Translations under genes and position numbers: made by a program | The notes under the pieces: model-generated | Database searches by the model: none | Told to the model about the DNA's origin: nothing | Seen by the model: only the letters and a program-made list of their open reading frames with translations | Part shown: positions 56,900 through 64,000 of the stretch, piece by piece | Layout: each line of letters begins with the position of its first letter | Position numbering within the stretch: position 1 is the first letter of the stretch | Source: Asterella californica | Lineage: Eukaryota > Streptophyta > Marchantiopsida > Marchantiales > Aytoniaceae | Reading direction: 5' to 3' | Assembly: GCA_036924285.1 (NCBI GenBank) | Contig: JAYKYS010000015.1 | Span: 6,510,001-6,574,000, forward strand | Length of the DNA stretch: 64,000 nt

Positions 56900-57460
56900 T
56901 CAAGTCCCAGTCTGATCCTGTGACCCGTGCATGAGTTGCGACTCAACCCATCGGTATCTAGATTTGCAACTCCAGGTCTATGTACTATCTGGAAGTCATA
57001 CTCCTGTAAGATAAGAGCTCATCGTGCAAGCTTCCCTGTAAGCTTGTCGAACTCCATCAACCACTTGAGCGGCTGGTGATCAGTGATGAGAGTAAAAGGG
57101 TTTTCAAACAGATAACATCAGAAGCGTGCAACAACCCACATTGCAGCTAAACACTCCCCCTCGTACAAACTGTATCTCGTCTCTGTCGAATTGTTGGAAC
57201 GACTGACATACGTCATCACAAACTCCGTTTTCTCATCATGATGCTGAGTCAGCACTGCTCCAAGTCTCAACATACTCCAATCAGTATGCAGTTGGAAAGG
57301 ACGTCCTCTAACAGGTCTCCTCAAGATGAGAGCAGATGTCAACCTATCCTTGAGCTCTACAAAAGCTCGCTCCTGCTCATCTCCCCACTATCACTCTTGG
57401 TCCACCTTCATCAGCTTGGTCATGGGTTCGCAATTGCACTAAACTCTTTCACGAATCGAC
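56900..57460 (-). pseudogene. E6 RNase H
   Basis: 57118-57342 holds the first RNase H Asp region (QLHTDWS) and the YSLYEGECLAAMW helix. Further along minus, after a stop at 57118, ITDHQPLKW-like sequence appears (about 57090). Stops interrupt it. It follows the RT in the normal pol order. Confidence 0.8.
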
Positions 57461-57599
57461 GATAGAAGTTCATCAAACCAACAAATGTCCGAACTCGACT
57501 CACATCTATGAGGCGTGAGATACGTGCAATAGCCTCAACCTTTGTCTGTTGAACACCCAACCCACCTGGGTAAATGGTGTGACCTAGATATTCTACCAA

Positions 57600-58374
57600 C
57601 TTCTAGAAGAACTTACACTTCCCAAGGTGTAACTTCAACCCATGAGCTCTCAACCGCTCAAACACATCTCGTAAGTGTCTCTCGTGCTCCTCCATTATAG
57701 CACTAGAGACTAAGATATTGTCAATATAACATTTGATAAAATCCAATCCTGCTAGGATCCTGTCCATCACCCTCTGGAACTCAGCAGAGGCGTTCTTCAA
57801 CCCAAATGGTAAGAACCGCCACTGATACAAACAATCTTTGCCGTGAGAGTCGATTCCTCAAAATGTTGTCTTGGATTTATCTTCTCACCGGCAACTGATG
57901 ATACCTTGCTCGAAGATCCAAAGTACTGAAGATCATCACATGCTCCACTGCATCAAAGAGCTCCTCAGGTGGCGGTATGACATACTTATCAGACTTTGTC
58001 GGCCGATTGATAAGACGATAGTCTCCACACATCCGTCTATCTGTGTAGTTGCCATACATATCCTTCTTTGCTAGTATAACTGTGACAGATGCATACTCTC
58101 CATGCGACATCTCCACCAATCCAACCTCCAACAAGTCTTGAGTCCTACTCTAGATCAAGGCTCTCTCCATGTCACTATATCTGTAAGGACGTCGAAAGAT
58201 TGGTGTGTCATTAGCCAAGTCGATCCGTATACCAGGTCCCTTCAAGGTACCCAAATCCTTCATACTTAAGGCAAACCAATTCCTGCAGCTCTTTAAGAAT
58301 CTCTGAACTCTTTGTCTCTCCTCTCTTATAAGCTTGGGTCTAATCTCCGGCTCCCAAGTATCCTCTATCACCAT
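57600..58374 (-). pseudogene. E6 reverse transcriptase (YIDN active site)
   Basis: 58150-58374 is the region before RT. 57877-58134 carries RMCGDYRLINRPT and STLDLRARYHQ. 57603-57830 carries FLPFGLKNA and the active site. The latter reads YIDN where YIDD is expected, so the second catalytic Asp is changed to Asn. The thumb continues with HGLKLHLGKCKFF. Confidence 0.87.
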
Positions 58375-58517
58375 GCTAGAGGTAGAAGACGAAGTCGTTG
58401 AGCCTCTGGAGCAGTTTCCTTCTACTCACCACCAATAACCTCCACCGCCACTGGGCAAAAAACTCCTACAATCCTAGCTGCAAGCTCCACACTCTCTTTT
58501 ATGACATCTCATGATGT

Positions 58518-59660
58518 CTAAGGATGATGAACTTCACATGCCTCGCCTCCAGCTTTTGTCTCCACCGACTCAATAGACAAAGAGCTCAGAAGTGTCCGAG
58601 CAGCAACACCTGTCGATCGCATCCGACGCTGCTCAACGAATCCAATGTTAACAATCCACGTCAAGCAATTCAAGTCCATTGCTTGACCCAACACTTGACG
58701 ACATGAAGTCTCCAATACAGAAGTTACTGTCTTTGTACTCGTAGTGAAACCCATCGCTCGCTCTCTCTTATCTGCATTGAGCTCCATCAACTACCGTAAC
58801 TGAGCATCCCACACAAACCCAAGTCCTCCATCTCCGTAAGCATGTGACGCTGGAAAGCTCACCAAAGTGAGCAACGCTGCCGTGGACCATCCCACTAGAT
58901 TCACCATTGTCATGGGTGACCTATCGACGACTCTCACTACTTGAGATCGTTGTCCTGCATCCAAGATGCCATAAATCGTGCTTGAGCACCTCCTTTGGTA
59001 ACAAGTTCGTCCACCACAAATGTGGATGATGTGCACAAGATCTCTCTCTCGCTACATCCAACAGCACTTACGGTCCAACCCAAGACCGCACCTGGTGCAC
59101 ACTCGTCATCATCTGTGTACGAGCATCACCCAACAAAGGAACGTTCTCCAAGATGTACGTTAGAGAATCCACCCGATGCATCTGGAGATGTCGTAAGATT
59201 CATAACATCTCCTAGAACATCTTAGATCGCGGGTCATGTAAACCCTGATCCCTCCCAGCACGTGTGTGATCTTGACATGGCCACCCAGCTATCATCAAGT
59301 GAATGATGCCAACAAACGTGAGATCCTGCGCCCTCAGCAGCAAAATATCCGACGGTAATGCTTGCTGGTATCCTCTAACGGTTGATATGAGACAACAACT
59401 CAAGATATCTTTGCACCAAATGTGCCACATGACGCAATGAGATGCGTCTCACAACCTCATCTCTCTCCACATACAAGTATCCTGTATTTGTATGTCTGTC
59501 TGCAATACCGCAGTCAAACCTGTGTTGATCTCTCCAAACAGCTCCAACACACATATACCCTCCTTTGGATACTGCCACACAATGAAAGTCTTATCCACGG
59601 TGATAAGGTCACGAGGTCAGTAGTAGGAACAACCCGCTGTTCCTCTACTGACGGTACAAA
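58518..59660 (-). pseudogene. E6 C5 cytosine DNA methyltransferase (retrotransposon-borne)
   Basis: The family transfers a methyl group from S-adenosylmethionine to cytosine C5. Motif I (SAM binding) reads VLELFGEINTGL at 59550-59515, against an expected F-x-G-x-G-type loop, so one Gly may be Glu. A motif II-like YVERDE follows at 59473-59456. Motif IV reads GWPCQ at 59286-59272, with the catalytic Cys codon at 59277-59275. Motif VI reads ILENVPLL, with Glu at 59148-59146. A SFPASHAY segment lies at about 58835. Motifs IX-X resemble ELNADKRERAMGF and RQVLGQAMDLN (about 58785-58660). At least three frame changes and stops (TAG, TGA after MF; TAG before MELN) disable it. It lies between protease and RT, so it was part of the polyprotein. 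Confidence 0.85.
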
Positions 59661-59783
59661 GGCTTCATTCCAAGCCTGCTGCACCAACCGATCAGCATAC
59701 TACTGCAACTCTCCACTCGAACTCTAGAGTGGAACACCCAAGGTAGATGGTACTACCATAGTCATGTTAGGCATGTCCTCCAT

Positions 59784-60636
59784 CTATTCAAAGACCGGAG
59801 TATCCTCCGCATGGGCATTGTCTTCTAACAACTCGTCTGGCCAAGTGATGACCAAACTGAATCTTGCAACGGATGCTATCGTCCTTGGTGTAGGCTCCGT
59901 TGTCCCAACTCTAGCACTGAACCGCATTGGTAAGCAGCTCACTCGTCCCTCACCGGACTGCCAACCTGGTCTGTAAGATGTTGTCTCCGTCCAATAGTCG
60001 ATCACAAACCTCATAAGATATAACACAACACCTCCAATCAATACATCATAGGACTCCGCGGCTGTAACGATGGCCTTGACCTTCACCATGGAGCCATCCA
60101 TGGGATGATCTGGTCGAACTCTCACCGTCAGCATCTCGTGTGTCATGTGTAGAGCTATACCTCCTGATCCCTAGAGATGTTTGTAGCTAGAATGGATATC
60201 TCTCCACCTCAAACTTCCTCAGCCTCAAACTAATACACGTCGCCTTCCTCAACATCAACGGTTGGACTCCAAAATGTAACAAGACTTTCTGTGGTCGATA
60301 CACCTTCCCTGAAAGTGCCACCAAATAGAATATGTCACTTCTGTTGGCCAACAACACCACACCTGGTGCTAAACCAGCATGGTCAATCGTCAGCCTAGCT
60401 GGTAACTCATCTAATCTGTCAGTCGCCCCTTGCCAAGTATCACTAGTAGCTGTCTTGATCTTCAACTCCATGGATACATCTACCGCCTCTCGCTGAACCA
60501 TCTCAACACTAGAGGTAACAACATCCTCGCTCTCACTCAGCGTGACCGTCAGTTGGAACATTGGAGCCAAGCTGACTCCCAATGTCCTCATATCCGTGGC
60601 TGAAAATAATGGAGCTCGCAAAACTGCTGTAGCCGC
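59784..60636 (-). pseudogene. E6 retropepsin-like protease region
   Basis: One minus frame (60187-60810, whose first part lies in the adjoining LTR) ends with GVQPLML, where D-x-G is expected before GVQ; here it is HFGVQPLML. A second frame (59784-60146) continues with VRVKAIV-like and ESYDVLIGGVVLY, followed by YRPGWQ. This matches the second half of a retropepsin and its linker. A frameshift at about 60180-60146 separates them. The linker to the methyltransferase is Glu/Pro-rich with TAG stops at 59730-59690. Confidence 0.7.
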
Positions 60637-62471
60637 TATCGTGTCGGATATTGCATGAAGGATGTCAAGGAAAACGCGAGGTTCCTGACTGTAGAGATGC
60701 TTTGTGCTGAACAAAGACAAGACAGAGAAAAACAACCACGAAAATGAATGCTGCAATATATACCAACTCCAAATGTATCTACACTGCCGGTTCTTTTTTC
60801 CTAAGAACACAAAACTGAGAAACAGACTAGAGCGGTCTTTAATATGCTACAAAGCCCCTAAAACGAACCCCTAAATCTCAACCCTGATCCAAAACCATCG
60901 AAGCGTAGCTCAAAGCAAGAGAAACTTCTCTTTGCTAACAAACAGAGCTGCACCAGTATCACACGATTGAAACCCAAGTCCAAACCATCCATGTATAAGC
61001 TCTTAGCTAAAGCTCGCTACCACAAGCCGTACACAACCAACTAAGTCCCTAGCGAACTCAAAAGGACGAAATCCGTAGCGAAGGGACCAAAAAAGATCTA
61101 TCTAAGAACTTTCTCCTTTTGCCAAACAATCTTTAGATGTCGATAGGGTCTTCTTCCTTAACTCCGTTGGCCTCAAGAACTATCAAATCTGACTCTCGAT
61201 AGCCGAGATATCGCCAGTTTTTGGTCGTAGGTGACCAAACCTTCAAAAACTCTTCCATGCGGCTTAAAACCACACACATTGCACAAACGGATCGTCTAAA
61301 CTGATATTCGTCTTCTCTGGTAGGTAGATCTAGCTATCTTGAACCCAACAAGACTCCAAACAAGCCGTTTGGAGTTTTTCTTGCAAAACCGTGCAAGAAA
61401 TTTAGTCGCATGTTGCAAAAAATTGACGTAAATTGACTCCTTGCGGCTCAAAATCGCTCACCACACCCAAACCAACAATCCAATCCACACATGATCTTCT
61501 CCTATGCGTAGATGAGGACTCCCTGATCACATAGGCACCAAGAACGAAGAGCTTCGCTCGCCGATCGCGAAGAAGAACCCAATCTCAAGTCGCAGGCGAA
61601 CAAAAATCTGACATAAGCACTTCTATGCGAGCCAATTTCACTCAGAACTCCTAAACCGCCCAATGAAACTTCGTATCGTCTTCAATTTCTTGTAGAACTC
61701 GGTGTTTTGATCCCGATGGATCCAATGACAGCAAGTTTAGACTCTAGAACGATCTGAACGGTCCAACTCTTTTTCACAGACAACTGAAATCTCTAAATCT
61801 CCTTCCTGCGTCTCAATTTCTCCCAGTACACACTCCTCGATCCGTCTCTTCACAAACCGTCTTATTCGGTGCGTAGCCTGCACAGATCTGAACCTAACGA
61901 CGCCTTACGCGTTTGCATTGGACCTCCAAATCTCTCGAATCGTCTGTTGACAGGTCACAGGTGCAAGCTAGTCCCTTAAGCTGCCCCCTTATGTCAATCT
62001 CTCTACGTACAAGGTTTCTGTGATAATGAGGAAGCAGGTGCTTGCGTCCTTAGTATAGCGCTTAGAGCCGCAAATACCCAGTCAGCAAGTAAACTAGGAC
62101 CTAACTTGATTTTTTCTTTTTTCGAGTTGCATAACTTCTCCACTAGGCGTCCAAATGAAGTAGACGAAGTGCCCATGGAAAGCTGACAACGAGCTCTACC
62201 CATTGATGCGATGAAGATCCGAAGTCGTGCCAAAAGTCCGTAAGCTGGGCCCTAGCTTGCTTTCTCCATCTTTCGAGTCTTGTAACTTCTCCACTAAACG
62301 TACAAATGAAGTAGACAAAGTGCCCATGGGAAGCTGACAAGGAGCTCTATCCACTGATGCAATGAAAGCGGAGATCCGAAATTATGCCAAAAGCTCATAA
62401 GCTAAGGCCTAGCTTGCTTTTCTCATGAGTGTCTTTGGAGCGACAAGCATCGAAGTCTGAATTTCAGATAG
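60637..62471 (-). repeat. E2-family LTR, 5' end truncated
   Basis: On minus it runs from 62471 to an intact end CGACACGATA at 60637, and matches the E2 LTRs with two internal 157-bp-type units (tccaaatg near 62147 and a changed copy near 62302). The first about 25 bp of the LTR (TGTCGTGTCG...) are missing, the break lying where E8 begins. It is diverged from the E2 LTRs. Confidence 0.9.
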
Positions 62472-64000
62472 GTTCTGAAGTAGTTTGCCGACCTGAAAGT
62501 TCATCTTCTGAACCAGAAGGACAAGCGGAAGCAACCTACGGCTTCCCGGCCAAACCTTTGGTGCAACCTTTGCAACTCTTCCGGACACACCAGAGATCAG
62601 TGTACCCAAGCTGTCAACTGGGCAAGATGGGAAGAAGACGATGAGGGATATCTAAACGATCCCAGTGGGGAAACTTGCTATAGAATCGAGACGATAGAAC
62701 CCTTCACTCTTACGCCTCCCGCCCAATATAATCGTTATGTACCGAGGGATAGAGCTAGCAATGTACAGACCAGGACACCCTGGCAGCCTTCTTCATCACA
62801 ACGACCTCTCAACCCTCTTCCTGGAGCGTGCAATAATTGTGGAGAGACAGGACACTGGTGGTCCACCTGTCCTCATCCGAGAAGACAGATTGGGCAAGTG
62901 CCTTGTGTGGGAACTGTAAGGAAGCCGGTCATTTCATAGGGAATTGTCCTCAGACCTTACGACCGCGACAAATGGTTAGATTTGCAGATAACACGTCTCT
63001 TGCAGAAGCAGCATCAACTTCTAAGCTCGAGTTAGCAGTGGTACAGCACATCACGGTAGAAGAAGAAGATCCTGGGGATTGTACGGATTGTCTCCATATC
63101 GAGGAAGACGAACCAGACCCCGGGAAGCGCGAAGGAAAGGAACCTCAGCTGCAGACGACGACTGCAGCTCAGAAGACGGAGACACCTGAAGAAACGTCAT
63201 CTTTCACTTTGACGGATGGTACTGTTTGGAATCCTGACCCGAATTCAGATAGTTGGCCTCCGGAGGAAGTCTTGGATGAAGCTATGTTCAAGGTAAGTAC
63301 CAGAAGCAAAGGGAAGTCAGAATCTCGTCAGAAGGACGTCAAGAAGAAGAAGCAGCGAAAGGAGAGGTCATCTTCTCCTGAGCGGCCGTCTTCTCCTACT
63401 TACGACCGAGAAGATCCGAAGTACTTTGCAGCGAAAGGAGAGGTCATCTTCCCTTGAGCGACCTTCTTCTCCTACTTACGACCGAGAAGATCCAAAGTAC
63501 TTTGCTCCTGACATTAGACAAGAAGTTGAAGCGATCATGCAAGAAGAGCTGGAGAAGCGACAGAAGATAGTACAGCAGCTTCCTCCACCGACTACGACAG
63601 CCCCTGTCTCATGGGAGCAACCCCCAGTCGAGGGAAGACCCCATCCTGGTCTTCCACCCAAGGGAGCAGCTACTACATCTTCTCTGTTGGAAACACCAGT
63701 CACTCTTCTGAAGCGATCCCCTTACGACTTCTACGGGACTTGTGGAATCAGAAGGCGGATGTAACCTTCCAACAGCTGTTGGATGACAACGCTGGTTATA
63801 GGAAGTTGTTACAATCCGTGCTTCGAGGATCGAGGAAGAGGAGGATAGCTAAACTTCCCAAGAGCACCCCGATCCTAAGGATAGAGCATGAGGACTTGGG
63901 AGCTCCAGAACTTGATATGGAGATCCATGGTTGTCTTTTGAAGAAGGTACCCATTGATTCTGGTTAACATCATGACTGAAGAAACGACGCATGCCCTAGG
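62472..64000 (+). pseudogene. E8 gag-protease start, three zinc knuckles, broken; runs off the window
   Basis: One plus frame (from about 62475) contains CNLCNSSGHTRDQC (62563-62604) and CNNCGETGHWWSTC (62826-62867). A third knuckle, CGNCKEAGHFIGNC, is one frame over at 62906, so a one-base change lies between them. All are CX2CX4HX4C. The protein then becomes acidic and Ser/Lys-rich with coiled-coil-like DIRQEVEAIMQEELEKR (about 63511). A 76-bp duplication shifts the frame again at 63431. At 63951 the retropepsin start IDSG appears, followed by a frameshift (TAA), then NIMTEET. Gag packages RNA and protease matures it. RT and later parts are outside the window. Confidence 0.8.
63355..63506. 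repeat. E8 tandem duplication, 76 bp
   Basis: gcgaaaggagaggtcatctt begins at 63355 and again at 63431, and both copies continue with a similar clause ending gatcc-aagtactttgc. The 76-bp length is not a multiple of three, so the duplication causes the frame change seen at 63457. Confidence 0.9.

Larger units (their letters stand above)
55976..60636 (-). mobile_element. E6: gypsy retroelement remnant carrying a C5 DNA methyltransferase
   Basis: Reading on minus from 60636 to 55976, the order is protease, linker, cytosine methyltransferase, RT, RNase H, integrase. All parts are broken by stops and frameshifts but remain collinear, and the integrase is cut at about 55976 by E7. The right border is an intact E2-family LTR end at 60637, so gag and the LTR of E6 itself are missing. 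Retrotransposon-borne cytosine methyltransferases have been reported in dinoflagellates and a charophyte alga (de Mendoza and colleagues, 2018, from memory). This appears to be a fossil of such an element. Confidence 0.85.

Overview
The window looks like repeat-rich nuclear DNA of a land plant or streptophyte alga. The evidence is several Ty3/gypsy LTR-retrotransposon lineages, an initiator-Met-tRNA primer site, a chromodomain retroelement, an Athila/Tat-like element and a PIF/Harbinger-type MITE. Protein style suggests a seed-free lineage (bryophyte, lycophyte, fern or charophyte); this is an inference from memory of similar proteins. I found no confident host gene, tRNA or rRNA. Almost everything recognisable is a transposable element, intact, decayed or nested.

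Layout. 1-7758: AT-rich DNA with a MITE (4075-4550), a 28-bp perfect palindrome, minor tandem repeats and a GAAGAC/GTCTTC-rich tract. 7759-16501 (E1, minus): a young Athila/Tat-like element with two 915-bp LTRs, a 1621-codon gag-pol and two extra small ORFs upstream. 16942-19142: a decayed coiled-coil coding region and one unassigned 147-codon ORF. 24072-33939 (E2, plus): a damaged gypsy element with about 1.9-kb LTRs, inserted into an antisense LTR of its own family (23827-24071 plus 33944-34740). 35601-43132 (E3, minus): a chromovirus with gag, protease, RT, RNase H, integrase and chromodomain, broken by one stop and one frameshift. 43691-50071 (E4, minus): a decayed second copy of the E3 family. 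E3 and E4 both sit in a GTCTTC-rich host element (34741-35600, 43133-43690, 50072 onward) whose integrase lies at 51649-52821 (E5).

54742-60636 holds two minus-strand gypsy remnants. E7 is E2-related integrase. E6 is the most unusual locus: it reads protease, then a C5 cytosine DNA methyltransferase, then RT, RNase H and integrase. The methyltransferase region (about 58518-59660) shows motif I, a YVERDE motif, the GWPCQ catalytic motif, the ENV motif and a C-terminal domain resembling motifs IX-X. It is broken by stops and frameshifts, so it is a fossil of a retrotransposon that carried its own DNA methyltransferase. Another E2-family LTR (60637-62471) and the gag-protease start of a further element on plus (E8, 62472-64000, three zinc knuckles) complete the window.

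How the pieces relate: each element encodes the usual gag (particle), protease, RT-RNase H (cDNA synthesis) and integrase (insertion). Two lineages add chromatin functions: a chromodomain on the E3/E4 integrase and a cytosine methyltransferase in E6. Many nonsense codons lie where Trp, Gln or Arg is expected (TGG, CAG or CGA changed to TGA or TAG), the pattern expected from deamination of methylated cytosines.
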